Shown here in pieces: positions 47,975 to 60,439 of a stretch of DNA of 64,000 nt (position 1 is its first letter; the number at the start of each line of letters is the position of its first letter). The notes under the pieces are model-generated. The model was given only the letters and a program-made list of their open reading frames with translations, was not told where the DNA came from and ran no database searches. The stretch lies in the NCBI GenBank assembly GCA_941918925.1, contig OW799237.1, positions 17,837,201 to 17,901,200 of the forward strand, read 5' to 3'. The stretch comes from Phyto melanocephala. Its lineage: Eukaryota > Arthropoda > Insecta > Diptera > Rhinophoridae. Both the position numbers and the translations under genes were made by a program.

Positions 47975-48182
47975 TCGGGATATGCTCCCATAATTTTTCA
48001 ATAATATATATTTGGTTGTTGGGATTAAGCTGGTTTATATGCATTTCACTGGTGCTTATGCCAGATCGTCAGTAAACCTTTACCCAATTTCTTGAAAAAG
48101 TTTTTATATAACATTAACAAAATGAGAATTCAAAAATAAAACGGAAAACTTTAAAAAACTCTTTCAAGAACCCAACCAACAA
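47975..48182. repeat. One-armed second copy of the 14-kb foldback element
   Basis: CGGGATATGCTCCCA, TTGGTTGTTGGGATTAAGC, CATTTCACTGGTGCTTATGC and CCAGATCGTCAGTAAACC run in the order of the minus strand of copy 1, then AAGAACCCAACCAAC. The opposite arm is absent. Confidence 0.7.
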
Positions 48183-48189
48183 TTTTTCA

Positions 48190-50640
48190 ATTTGAATTTA
48201 TATACCAAATATATACATTTTATATTATTATTTTGTTTATATTTTACTTATTTTTTAATAATATTTCATTATATTCGTTTAATTCTCATTCTATTAAAAA
48301 ATTTGTTCACCCCTATTGTGATTATTTTTTCCCTTGAAATATTTTTCCTCTTTCCCTAAAATACCAATCGTGAATATATCTCCCAAAGAATGTGTTCGCA
48401 TATTTTTCTTATTTACATTCAATAGAAACTGAAAGCTTGCTTTTTTTTAAACCAATTTTATGATACCAATTTTCACTTAGAGTGAAACGAAAATTTTATG
48501 CCAATAATTATTTTAATAAATCTTCTTCTTGAAAATTTTGTTTAACAAAAAATTAAAGTAACAACTATAAATGTTCGATACATTTTCTTTTTATACGAAT
48601 TATCCAAAAAAAAAATTTAAATTCATAAATTACTTTTATTTTTGTCAAAAATGTTTTTTGTATATCCATTTTTTAACAAAAATATTTGTTCTATAGAAAA
48701 CTAATTTGAGTAGAAAAAAAAAATTTTTTTCTATATTGTTTAATTGCAAATAATTTTAATATACAGGGTAGTTCAACCAAAACAAACACCGTTATTGTAA
48801 ATAAAACATAGAGTGTTCAGAGAATTATCTTAGAACTTTTTTTTATTAAAATCAAAGGTTCTATGACAATTGTGTGTGAGACAAAATATCAGCCAAATGC
48901 TGGCCGAGGCTTCGACAATCTTAACGCGCTGCTAAATAACGTACCTCTACTTGGTTGAATTTGTCAAACACTAAAACAAAGAAATGCCAAATTAAGTGCG
49001 AAAAATACTAGATGTTATAAGGTGTGATTCACAATTTACAACGTGGATTATTATTGAATTATTTCGGCTTCGTTAATAACAGAGATTTAATTTTTGATTA
49101 ACCTAAAGATGTAAGACTTTATGGAATTGACTTTGAAGCTGTACAGAAACAGTTTTTTTAAATATACCTCAGATGTTAGTTGGTATGATTTGCTAATGGC
49201 GCCATAATTTTCTCGTGACGATTAAAGACTCAATGGTACTAAGAACCTAAATGTAATCCATTTGCAATTCGCAGCCGTCTAACACCTTCTTCTTTAACCT
49301 GCTGAAATGTCTGTTACTGCTTATTCTATTTTCAGTTGCCCGTCATACAATATGCTTGGCTCTTTTGTTATCCGCAACCAGCGGAGACGTCTCGTAATAT
49401 TTCAGCTGTGATTTTATTATATTATATTTCTATAATATATATGTACATATGAAGATGAAATATATTAGCGAGGAAAAATTAAATTTGCTCTTAACAAAAC
49501 ATTTTCAATTATATTTTTAATTTTTCAAAAATGTTTAGTTTTTAATAATATTTAGGAAATTTATCAGTGAACTTAAATTTTCGTCCCATAAAATTTTTAA
49601 AATTTTCACATTTGGTGTATTCCTAAGAAGTCTTTATTGTCGTATTGTCATTAAGTCACAATTTTCCAAAAAAAATAAAAATGATTGCAAAGTTTTACCA
49701 TACGTTAAAATTATGGTTGAGATTTTAGTCCTTAGAACTGACTGACACTAAGGACACATTATAAATTAATGATTTAATTTTTCTTTTTGAGAAAAATTAT
49801 TAATTTTTCAAAAATTTAAATATATTTTTATATTTTTGTTTGCTTTCATGCAATATTTATTTTTAGTGAATTTATATATTTTCTAAGAAATTTTCCTTAT
49901 TTTTTAATAAAAAAATCAAACACATTTAATTTTCTTTTATATAAGGCATACATTTTTTTCAAACAATTTTTGACTTGCTAGAAAGGAATAGCCCATATTT
50001 TAAGTAATAAACAATCAAAGCAACTCTTAACTCGGCCAAAATGTACATTTACTTTTGTTTTTGTTGTTGTTGTTATGTTTTGCTTATATTAAACAAAATC
50101 TCAATGCTTTTGCTTGTCTTTGTGTGGTTGTTTTTCCCCTTTTATTTTCGAATTAAAAATTTCAATAAAATAGTTTTCGTGTACAAGTCGATTGAATATT
50201 TGAATACTGGCTGTTTGGTTTGCGTTCTTGGTTAGCTAGTTATATGTTTAAGATCCTTACCCAACAGCAAACAGTCTTTGACTGGACATCACGTAAAACA
50301 GCACTTAATTCAACAACAAAGAAAACATTAACAAATTTAAAAAATAATCAGCAAATCAACCAATTATATATGTGCAGCCTAAATATTTATAAGAAAAATA
50401 AAAAGCCTAAAGTTTAAAAGAATTTTTATTGAAATTCTTTCTAAAATCTTTAATGACCTTTTGCATAATTAAATTTTCCGTTTAAAGTATACAAAAAAAA
50501 AAATTGTAATTATAGTGAAATTTTTAAAATGTTTTCATGCCAAAAGGTGTACTTGATATAAAAATTTATTAAAAAAAATTTAAAAAAAAAATTGGTTAAT
50601 TTGACCCAATTTATAAGCGCCAAAAAAAACGAACCAAAAC
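48190..50640. other. Intergenic; unassigned repeat-like segment at 48765-49400
   Basis: A transposon-end-like ACAGGGTAGTTCAACCAAAA at about 48764 starts a less AT-rich segment, probably decayed mobile DNA, but I could not match a family. The remainder is AT-rich with no feature. Confidence 0.4.
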
Positions 50641-50715
50641 GTTATCGTGTATGTGTGAGTGTGTTATTTTTACAAGTGAATTTCAATAAAACCTTGTATA
50701 AAAAAGAAAAAAATA

Positions 50716-50807
50716 ATGATACATAAGAATGGCAAACGCAAAAGTTCAGTGGTTTTCCACATTGAATTACCGCACGAAATTAAGGCAGCGGAGAAATATT
50801 TTTACAG
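50716..50807 (+). CDS. Candidate first coding exon of an unidentified gene
   Basis: ATG 50716 opens 30 codons plus 2 nt ending at a donor TTTACAG|GTATTTG (GT at 50808). The peptide starts MIHKNGKRKSSVVFHIELP and goes on HEIKAAEKYFYR. It is basic then amphipathic, with codon and residue use quite unlike the surrounding AT-rich noise, where random ORFs are Phe/Leu/Ile/Asn/Lys-rich. An in-frame TGA at 50677 with no usable acceptor between it and the ATG argues for a true first coding exon. The segment upstream (50640-50715) looks like a 5' UTR. No downstream exon was recognised. It could begin a gene lying right of the window or be an alternative start. It cannot be spliced in frame onto the exon ending at 40395 through the AG at 50676, because that reads TAA within a few codons. 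Product unknown. Confidence 0.45.
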
Positions 50808-51405
50808 GTATTTGCAAAAAATTTCTAGTTAAATAAAGTCCACAGAACTTAAAACATTTTTTAAAGTTGATCAAATATTTAAGATAGTAAAGTTAAAATT
50901 CCTTCAAGAAGGTAGACCGAAAGAAAAATGTGTGTAATTAATTTGTTTTTTAATAACAAAAGAAAAACACTAGTGTAAATAAAGAGTAATTTGTTAATGA
51001 TTGTCTGTTTATATGGTTCGTAGGCGTATGATTTATATTGTAAACAAGTGTCCATCATACGCACAGTGTTACTGTCATATAAACGAATTTAACACAAAAA
51101 GTTTAAAATTTTTTTTTTTTGTTAAAAACGAAAAATTTATCAAAAATTTTTATAAATAGTAAAAATTTTATATAATTTTTATAAGAAGAGATATTTAAAC
51201 AAAATATCATTAAAAAGTCACAACAAATTTTCTAAAACAATTTTGCTATAAAACGAAAACTTATGAAAAAATTTTTATTAAACGAAAACTAATAAATTTT
51301 TATATAAAAGTAAAGTAAACCATTAACAGGCCACATAAAATATATGCTAAAGAAATAAAATCTCCAAAACGCAACATAAAAAAAAACCAACTAAAATAAA
51401 AACAA

Positions 51406-52218
51406 GTAAAAGCGCTATATTCGCCCGTGCCGAATCTTATATACCCTTCACAACGTGTAGTCATGCAATAACAGTAGTTTGTATCACCATCCCATATGAA
51501 ATACGTACATACATATAAAAAACATACATATATAAAAATATCCCATTGTAAAATTATAAATTTACGTATGTATGTTTAAAAAAAAAATTAAAAAAAAAAT
51601 TAAAAAAAAAAAAATTTAAAAAAAAAAAAATTTTTTTTAAATAATTAAAATATATATAATAAATATAAAACAAAAAAAATATTAAAAAAAAATATTAAAA
51701 AAAATAATAAAAATATAAATAATATATTAAATAAAAAATAAAAAAAAAATTAAAAAAAAATATAAAAAAAATAAAAAAAAAAATTTTTTTGCCTCAGCTG
51801 GTATTCGATGCTACGTTTACTCTAGCCAGTATACACGTTTGTATGTATGTATGTTGTTGTTGTAATGTTGTTTTTGTGAAAAAAAAATCGATGTGGTCGT
51901 GGGTTTTTGCTCATATCTCAGTTGTTTATGTACCGATGTTTCTGATTTTCAATACCGATCTACTCCCGAATATTTCTGATATTTTAGTACCTCACCCAAG
52001 TCCAAGCGATTTCGGGGGGCTTCAAAAAGTTGATTTCAACATACACACGGACAGACGGTCAGACGGTCAGACGGACAGACTGACAGGGCTTAATCGACTC
52101 CCCTATTCATAAGCTTTCAGAAAATATATACTTTATGGGGTCGGAAATCAAAATTGTAGAAATTTCACACGGAATGACAAACCTATATGTACCCTTTTTC
52201 ACTGTGTGAAGGGTATAA
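51406..52218 (+). repeat. Dispersed 0.8-kb repeat, fullest copy C
   Basis: It begins near GCGCTATATTCGCCCGTGCC and ends at CACTGTGTGAAGGGTATAAA. The subterminal ATACCCTTCACAACGTG and the terminal TGTGAAGGGTATAA are inverted versions of each other. A block at 52053-52085 repeats (A/G)GACGGTC. Between about 51570 and 51790 it holds an almost pure A-rich expansion. The 107-codon ORF at 51789 is a passive reading of the repeat. Confidence 0.75.
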
Positions 52219-52439
52219 AAATGAACAACACAGTTTTTCAATAGTTCTACTTATATAATAAATGTGAATGTTTGGATATTTGATCTTTGGTAGTCAATCA
52301 CGCACTAAAAGGTAAACGCAATTAAATGAAATTCGGCACACAGATAGATAACAACCTGCCATAAAGGCTACCTTTTATTACGATAATTAGGCGAATTTTT
52401 GGGTGCAAGCAACTGCTTGATTCATCATCGGACAACTAA

Positions 52440-52633
52440 GGGCCATTATTACAACTTGCCGTTAGTAATAGGTAGGAGTTTTTTCGCCCGATAAATAGCT
52501 TTGCATTACTACAACATTAATTTTTTTTGTTATTAAAATTAATAAAATTTATTGGAAGGCTTTTTAATGCAAAGCCATTTATCGGTCTGACAAAATCCTG
52601 CCTTTAAGTAACGACAAGTTGTAATAATGGCCC
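52440..52633. mobile_element. Foldback MITE with about 68-bp arms (GGGCCATTATTACAACTTG)
   Basis: The left arm 52440-52507 (GGGCCATTATTACAACTTG ... CGATAAATAGCTTTGCATT) is inverted at 52566-52633 (AATGCAAAGCCATTTATCGG ... CAAGTTGTAATAATGGCCC). The loop is 58 bp. It is inserted in retroelement-like sequence whose motif ACAGATAGATAACAACCT (about 52338) recurs near 53763. Confidence 0.8.
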
Positions 52634-52639
52634 AGAGAT

Positions 52640-55490
52640 GGGTTTTTGGGGAATCGAACGTTAAGTAAAGAGAGTAAAAAAAGTAAGTTTGTTACTCTTA
52701 TATATACAAAACTAAAAAACATACAGGCTTCCTTATCTACTCAAAAAAATAAGCTAGTGTCTGGTTATTTCTTTTTAATTTGCACCCCACAAGAGTTCAA
52801 AACGGGTAAAACCTTTTGTTTAAAGCTTTTCAACCTATATTTCATAATTGGGATTTATATGAAATAATTTGTTGCTGCTTCCCTTTTTAACAAACATTTG
52901 GTGTAATTGTAAAGTAGTCCCATCCCTGAAAAGTTGTGAATTAATTTATTGTAAAACTGGTTTATTCATTTAAACTACTTTATAACTTAACGAATAAGTT
53001 ATATTAACGAATTTTTGACGAAAAATATGAACTGTTGTTGCTGAGGCATTTTGGGGATTCCGAGTCACCCTTTTACATGCATGTGACCTGATAAAAAGTT
53101 TCCTATCTTACCTCAAGCTGATCTCGCTCAAGAAATCGTTATTGCAAAAAGAAGATTATCAAAAGTTTGTATAATTAATTACAAATGTAAGCACAATTTA
53201 CTGAACATAGCGGTGTTATTATTTACTTAAGTTGAAACAGGTTCCTCTCCTGTCTCCATTTAAATATCGCCCAAATTCCCTAGGTATCCAATACTGGCAG
53301 ACTTAAAGTTATATCATTTGTTCAAGTCACCTTTTCTGTATTTTCGACATTATAGATATGCGGTTTCCCACTCAGTCATATGTGGTTTGCTCGGCTAAGC
53401 TCCTAAAAAATTATTAGTTGGTTTAGTAATCCCCTTTATAAATTTATAATAAGCCCTTGCTGGTGTCAACTTTAAACACCTTTATTTATGATACCCCATG
53501 TAACGTTCAAAAGGATGAACATTAAAAACAAAGTTAAATTTTTTTCTTGTCTTTTTGAAATTTTCTAAGTTTATGAATCTAGAATCAAGGATACTTTGAT
53601 TTTAAGAATTACAGAAATTTTTATTTTTTCTATGTTCAAAATAAAAGGCTATTAGTCAAAATTGATTTTGAAGAAGATATGAGCGGCACAAAAGGCACCT
53701 TTTTCCAATTTTGTGGTACTATTTTATAAGTTTATGGATCTATACCTTAAAACTCACCCAAACAGATAGATGACAACCTTTATTAGCAATTAGGCTACCT
53801 TTCATACCGAAAATAAAGTAGGTGAAATTGTGGGAACAAGCTAGTTTTTTATAAAATTAAAATTTATTGAATATTGTATAAAAATATAAAATTATCGAAA
53901 ATATCATTAAAAATTAAATTTTGTATAAAAACTTTATAGAAACTGGCCACAACATAATTTTTATATTATTTTCTTTGAAATAAGTGATCTAATTTTGGGT
54001 CATTATGTATTAATAATATTAATAATGCAATTATTCTCATTGTATCATACCATTTGTAGTACATAAAAATATTTTTTTAAAACTTTATTCTAATTTAACA
54101 TTCCAATCCTTTAAAATGAAGGCACACCTTGAAATTATTCCGAAAATTAACGTTTCTGGGCTTTCAAATTATAATATAATAGAAATTTCAATATTTTTAA
54201 AATTATTGTCTCAAATCATGACAAAAAAATCATTTAGAAATGTTATCATATTAAATATAAAGTCAATAGCCTACATAGCACCAGCTAGTACAGTCTTTTT
54301 GGATTAAACTTATAATAAGTATATGTTGAAAAGACATAAAATTAAATGTAATACAAAATGAAATTAACAAAAAACATGTTTTGGTTAAGTCCTTAAATTA
54401 TTCTAATATCATCCACAGAGTGATGTCCATCCGGCTTTCTGTCCAGCTGTTCAAAAAAACAATCTGGAGGAATAATATTTTATAAAAAAATTTGAATATA
54501 TTTTAAATTTTTATATCAAAAATACTTAGCGTTACTTGGCGTACTTAGTGCTTTAAGCCCAACCACCATAAAAGGTGGAAGAAGTCCACTTACACTTAAA
54601 ATTGCACATGTTCTGCAAAACGTTTTTTGTGCTTTTTAGTTTTTTTTTTTTTTTACAAGAGCCCAATATCTGTTCACAAACCAAAGTTCTGGAGAGTTGG
54701 GCATATTTAAAATGCCATATTTACATTATTGTTCGAACACAGCTCAAGGGTCTTTTTCCACAATTACGGGACGCCAAAACTGCGCTGAAAATATAAAGGC
54801 ATTCTGCGCTGTTTTAATAAAGTTAACAACTTTTAATACATATTTATATTTTTGTCGTGCTTACTGCCAAAAATGATATGCTTTTTTGCTATAACTGCAA
54901 ATAGCTTGCCACAGAAGACTCTTTTTGGGGAATTTTATTTGCTTTTTTGTCCGGTGTTTTACTTGAATATTGCTTTCTCCATCAGCCACATAAAAACCAT
55001 GACTCAAAAGTTGTGAAAAGTTAACCAGTACATAAGTTTCATCATCCATCACATAACAGGTGTATTTCCTTTGCAAAAGTGACCTTAACTATTTTCTAGT
55101 TCTTTTGCTTCTTAAGTGCGGTAAAGAGTACTGCGATTTTTAACTTTTTGAACCTTATATGACTTTAACTTAAACTTTTTTTAACCTTTAAGAATCAGAA
55201 CATTTAACTTAATGAGCTGCTTTCCTGGCAAAAATGTTCGATGCTCTTCGAAAAAGTTGTTTGACTTCGTTCGCCCTACCAATATCCGTTAGACCTTTTT
55301 TTCCTGATTCGGGGTTTCTTTTAATATTCAGGTTTTTTAAATACTATTCAAAAGCTTTTGAAATAGTTTGCTATTTTTTTAAGGTTTTGAAATTTTTAAC
55401 TATTTTTCTGGTACTTTTTTGCTGTCCACTTTAAACTATTTTTTGACATAATTTTAAAAGCTAACATAATTAAAAAAAAAAATAATTTTT
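52640..55490. other. Intergenic; retroelement-like debris, no gene
   Basis: About 53030-53480 is less AT-rich, with a minus-strand donor-like CTTGAG|GTAAGAT (near 53111), but no frame stays open. 53755-53860 repeats part of 52330-52430 (ACAGATAGATGACAACCTTT). The ORFs at 54575 and 54861 have no recognisable features. Confidence 0.4.
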
Positions 55491-55499
55491 TGGAACAAA

Positions 55500-55790
55500 A
55501 ACAAATAGTGCGTATAAGCTTTTTTCTGTAAAGTATATGATATAGGGGTATAAATGTTAAATAGAATACAAGATATAGCAGAAGCGGTTCCAGCTTAATT
55601 GTTTTCGGTGGAGTTAGGAGTAGGGGAGGGTGTTTATTTTGGGGTTGTTATTGAAAGGGTTAAATTTTTAATAATATAATTGAATTTTAATCCTTTTCGG
55701 TGGAGTTATGAGAGGAGAAGGGTTTTAATTATGTGGTTGTTATTGGAAGGGTTAAATTTTTAATAATATAATTGAACTTTTTGTTTAATG
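55500..55790. repeat. Partial inverted copy of the 57.5-58.2 kb element, with internal tandem duplication
   Basis: 55500-55680 matches the reverse complement of about 58010-58200 (TTAAATAGAATACAAGATAT, CCAGCTTAATTGTTTTCGG, GGTTGTTATTGAAAGGG). About 90 bp is then repeated in tandem (TTTTCGGTGGAGTTAGGAG at 55600 and TTTTCGGTGGAGTTATGAG at 55697). The hAT MITE at 55800 follows directly. Confidence 0.6.
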
Positions 55791-55799
55791 GCTGTCAAC

Positions 55800-56855
55800 T
55801 AGGGTGATCGACTCGGTTTTACAACCGGTGGAAAACCCGGTTTTTTCATCTTTTGGCTGGCGGTTTTTTCTAAATGTTGATTTTTCGAATATTGAATACA
55901 CCGGTTTTTTTATCCGAAAAAGCCGGTTTTTTTTGTTTTTTTAAGTTAATTTTAACATATTTTTGTAACCAATCGTACCATAGTATATTTAGTACGCGAA
56001 AAGTTTTCAAAACTCAGAAAATAAAAACTAATAAAATAATATTGTAAGAAATTTATTTGTTGTTTAAGAAACAAATGTAAATTAAAAAAAATAATTAAGC
56101 TTAAATATTATTTTTATATAGAATATAAACCTAACGTTAAAAGTTAAAGTTATTTGAAGCATAATCTTAGCAGATAGATCACTTTTAGGCAAAAAGTGTA
56201 GTTACAATAAAGAAAAACCAATAATCTCTCCTTCTAGATCCTAATTTTATTTAATGGCATTGAGTGTCTGTCACCTAAAATTTCAATTAAACCATCGAAC
56301 AAACTAGTTTATGTTTGTATGTCTGTCAGGGGTATAAGAAACAATTTTTGACATTAATTTTTAAAGATTTTCTCTCTATCCTTTAAAATGTATTTCAAAT
56401 TACAGAAATCATTTTAAACAAAAAACGATAGTCCATATTAGTTTAAAAGATCTCTTTAACATTCAAAAAATGTACAGGATGAGATACAAAAATTTATAAC
56501 CGCCTTATAAAACGGCTTATTTATTTATGTGTTAATTTATTGTATTTATTTATTTTACTTGTAAAGAGTACCTTTTGTCCTTAAATTCAACTAATTAAAA
56601 CCAAATTAGTCAACTGCATTCATGTGTAGCCAAACGTATATAAACTGTAAAAATTTTATATTTAGATATAATTTTTATTATAATCTTTTTTAACAATATT
56701 TTTTAATTTTTTCTTTAAATTTTATATTTTATATATTCGAACCGGTTAACCGGTTTTTTCTCAATTTTCAAAATAGCAACCAGTTTTTTAAAATTCAAAA
56801 TTTCAAACTATTTGAAAACCGGTTTCTTAAAAAAGTCGAATAATCGATCACCCTA
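55800..56855. mobile_element. Non-autonomous hAT element, family TAGGGTGATCGA, copy 2 (longer)
   Basis: 1056 bp bounded by TAGGGTGATCGA and its inverse, flanked on both sides by a perfect 8-bp CTGTCAAC (55792-55799, 56856-56863). Homology with copy 1 covers the first about 620 bp and the last about 70 bp. The extra block (about 56400-56750) has no coding potential I can recognise. Confidence 0.9.
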
Positions 56856-57551
56856 CTGTCAACACTATTAGTTATTATAAAAAAACTTTTTTTTACTGTA
56901 ATTTTTCCCTCAACTACTTGATAGTTATACAGTTTTTAAAATTTATCTATAAAAACTTTGCATTATGGTGTACAAACTGATTAGAGTTTTTATCAAAATC
57001 ACCAACTATCCAAGAACATCGTGCAAGTTATATCTTCATAACACACGCTACATGTATAAGTAGCGTTCTTTTGAATCCAATTCCAAACTCAAAACAATTC
57101 GATTTCAAAAGAAGTTTCTTAAAAGCCTAAAATCCTCGCTAGGTCGTTTTCCTGTGATATTGGAAAAGTTTTCTTCATAATACTTGTAGTTGTTTACATA
57201 CAATCAATTTAAGTCATATATAAAACCACAAAAACGAAAACCTACCACCTTTATAACATGTCATCAATTAAAAGCAAATTGTTATTTATTACTTATTAAA
57301 TACCTCAAACTTCTGCCTACCTTCAAATTCTCAAACCATCAACCAAATGAAAACAACTATTTACAAAAACCTCAAATACTTGAGGCGAAAATATCAAGTT
57401 GCAAACAATCAAAATTGACCTTGTGACGTGTTGGAAAATACTAAAAAAAAAAAAAAATTATAATAAAAAGTACTATTACAACAATAATTTGGTAACTGTT
57501 GTAGTAATAAAATAAAACTAAATTTTTTTATCTTGGCAAACCGTTAAAAGT

Positions 57552-58255
57552 GTTTATATAGGCTGTTCCAATTGTAAAAAAATAATTAGTTGAAATAGAA
57601 AATTTAGATTTAAAATAATTTATAAACGTTCACAACGTCTGTGTAGGGAAGATAATATCAGAAGAATATCCTTATAATTATTTTCTTATTTGTTAATATA
57701 TTTATTTACTTTTAGTTAATATTTTTGTCTTAGAGTCATGACTTTTTCCAAATTTTGTTTATTATGGCGATATAACAGTATGATTAGCTAATTCGTCATG
57801 ATGTTAGAAAAATCATAAATTTTAATCAATTAGAATACCATAATGCAAAGTCTTTATATATGTATGTATCTATATATGTATATAGATATATATATATATA
57901 TATCTATATATGTAGGAATAACCAAGCGCGGATAGTAGAGGATGAAAAAAAATGTTAATAAAAAAGCAAGTTTTTTTTATTATAATAGTATTGACAGCCA
58001 TAAAACAAACAATTCATATATTTTTAAAAAAAATCTAACTCTCCCAACAACAACCGCAAAATAAACTCACCCCCTCCCTCTCCTAACGCTACCCAAAATG
58101 ATTAAGCTGGGCTCTTGCTACATTTTGTATTCTATTTAATATTAATCTCTATACTATAACTTTACAAAATATTAAAAAAACAACGCTGCGTACAAATAAG
58201 CCTAAAATTAAAAAAAATAATATCTAGTCTGTTTTATGGAACACCCTATATAAAC
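57552..58255. mobile_element. DNA element with GTTTATATAGG(C/G)TGTTCCA ends
   Basis: GTTTATATAGGCTGTTCCA (57552-57570) is inverted at 58237-58255 with one mismatch, bounding 704 bp. It contains a TA-rich palindrome at about 57870-57912 and shares its right half with 55500-55680 in inverted orientation. The TATA at the ends would fit a TA-targeting superfamily; this is inference. Confidence 0.6.
57853..57917. repeat. TATATATG/TATCTATA palindromic microsatellite
   Basis: Alternating TA with CTATATATG and inverted TATCTATA units, able to form a long hairpin, inside the element at 57552-58255. Confidence 0.7.
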
Positions 58256-59051
58256 ATTTACCTTAACAATATACAAAGTACTTTACTGTTTTATTACAAA
58301 TAACAACTTTATTAAGTTTTTAGGTTTTAAAAACTTGTGTTAGCCAGAAATACCTCTAAAGCAGGGTATAAATATATCGTTCAAGACTTTGCTGTTTCTT
58401 TTAAATTTAAAAATGCTCACATGTTTGTCAGCTTGTTAATTTAATTTGTGTTTTATTAATCCTATAAAATATTTAAAATAATTTTTTTTTATATATTAAC
58501 GTTTAAATTTGCTTTTTTCTTTGAAAATTTATTGTAGAGTTTGTTTTGGCGTTTCGCAAAAAAAAAAATAAACTTTAGTTCTTTACGTTGCTCAGTCAAG
58601 TTGTGATTACTTTAAATGTGTACAGAAAAATAAGCAAATTAAACGTAATATTAACTTTATATATAAAAAAATCAACCGTTGAAATAGTGTCTATATTTAT
58701 GCATAAACAAATATTTTATAAATAAAAATTTTCAAGCAAATTTTATGAACTGCTTTAAACTTTAAAGAAACCAATTGTTATAAACAAATAAACTTAAAAA
58801 AGACAAATAAAATCAAAGTGGCAAAATTTATATTTATTTGTGTAGCCAGTTGAACCTGATGCAAATTGATGGCTGCATTCATTTCACACACACAAATAGA
58901 CAAAACTTACTCTTTGATCAAAAAATTTTGTTTTTTATCTATGTTAGCTTTTAAAACTATGCCAGATATCATCTTTTCTAAATCATATATTTTGAACTGA
59001 TATTTCGTTTAAAATGGACAGCAATTAAAAAGGTATAATATTTTATGAGGC

Positions 59052-60307
59052 TTGACTTATAATGTAAAATTAATGCGGCCTACAATTACGTACGCTTCGT
59101 TAGTGTGGTGGACATCCTTAGAGAAGAAGGTGAATATAAAACCTCTTCAAAAGATTCAGAGACAGTGGTGCATTAGTATTTGCGGCGCCATGAGGACCAC
59201 ATCGACAATGGCCATTGAGAATTATCCATTTGGCCTATTGAGATACAGGTAAAATATGAAGCGGCCTTAGCTGCCACAAAATTAGTGGCAATAGATGAGT
59301 GGCTTATAAGAGAACATAAGACCAGATACCAAAGAATAACGGACATCTTACCGATGGGAAATATTACGGAATTAACATGTGATAAAATTCCGATGAGATA
59401 TGAGAATATTAACTGCATCACCATTATACCGGAAGAGGGAGAATGGGATGAGATAATCAGGATGGGAAACACCCACGGAATTGATCTTTATAGAGACGGT
59501 TCAAAGATTGGTGACCAAACTGGAATGGGCTTATACGACATAAGCAGAAATAGAAGCAAATACTTCCGTCTACCAGATCACAACACTATTTTTCAGGCTG
59601 AGATCATGGCGATTACGGAAGGAATTAAATGGATAAAGGAAACGAATAGCGAAACTCCGATTCGAATCTTTACGGATAGCCAATCAGTGATTAAGACATT
59701 GAGAAAGGGGAAAGTTGAATCCCGGAACGTTTTGCAATGCAAGAGTGAGATAAACTCATATGCAAATTGTGAACATCTGGAGATAATATGGATACCAAGC
59801 CATCACGGGCTGATCGGAAACGAGAAAGCCGACAAATTATCCAAAATGGGAGCTCTTCTGAGTACTATAACTTTGGAGAACGCCAAACCCCTTAAACGAT
59901 TTAAGGATGAACTTAAACGTTGGGCAATGGAGGAACATGTCAGAAAATGGCAAAGCACTGATGTCGGTAAGGTGACAAGAACACTCTGGGGTCACCCAAA
60001 TCTTTGGAAATCAAAGGAGATTTTGAGACTAAGTAGACCTACACTTAGGAAATTAACCGGTGTAATTACAGGTCATATGGAGTTGAGAACTCATCTAGCT
60101 CGCATGAGATTATCTGAGGAGACAACATGTAGAGCTTGCGAGGAAGAGGATGAGACTCTGGTACACTACCTCTGTCATTGTCCTGCGTTTGGGCATATTA
60201 GGCGCAAAAATTTTACAGTGGATACTATGGCGAATTTGGAATACCTGGGGAACTCGAACTGGAGATCCATAAGGCGTTACATTGAGGGCACTGAGTTCTT
60301 GGACTAG
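59052..60307 (+). pseudogene. LINE polyprotein 3' part: RT C-terminus, RNase H, Cys/His motif; one frameshift
   Basis: 59052-59219 reads LMRPTITYASLVWWTSLEKK ... LQKIQRQWCISICGAMRTT, the thumb-proximal region of LINE reverse transcriptase. A 1-nt loss (or 2-nt gain) near 59219-59221 shifts the frame; the continuation LSIWPIEIQVKYEAALAATK runs on to 60307. In the 340-residue frame from 59285 the RNase H acidic residues are all present: Asp71 (YRDGSK), Glu106 (FQAEIMA), Asp131 (FTDSQS) and Asp183 (NEKAD), with His173/174 (IPSHHG). The C-terminus has CRACEEEDETLVHYLCHC (282-299). Family function: reverse transcription and RNA-strand removal. This copy cannot be autonomous: the endonuclease and most of the RT are missing. 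Confidence 0.85.
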
Positions 60308-60439
60308 TCCGTTATTTATGGGAAATTATGTTTATGGTTTTTGTTTGGGAATTCCGTTTTCCATATGGAGCGCACAACATGCCAACTGGGCATAAGTGCA
60401 TACCTGTCATGGGTTTGGGCTTTTATACCCCTCCTTTTC

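Noticed and set aside
51789..52112. 107-codon ORF ending in a DRRSDGQTDRLTG-type repeat
   Set aside because: It is a reading of the dispersed 0.8-kb repeat; the other copies do not keep the frame open.
59173..59472. 99-codon antisense ORF in the LINE
   Set aside because: Shadow of the RT/RNase H coding strand, which has clear catalytic motifs.
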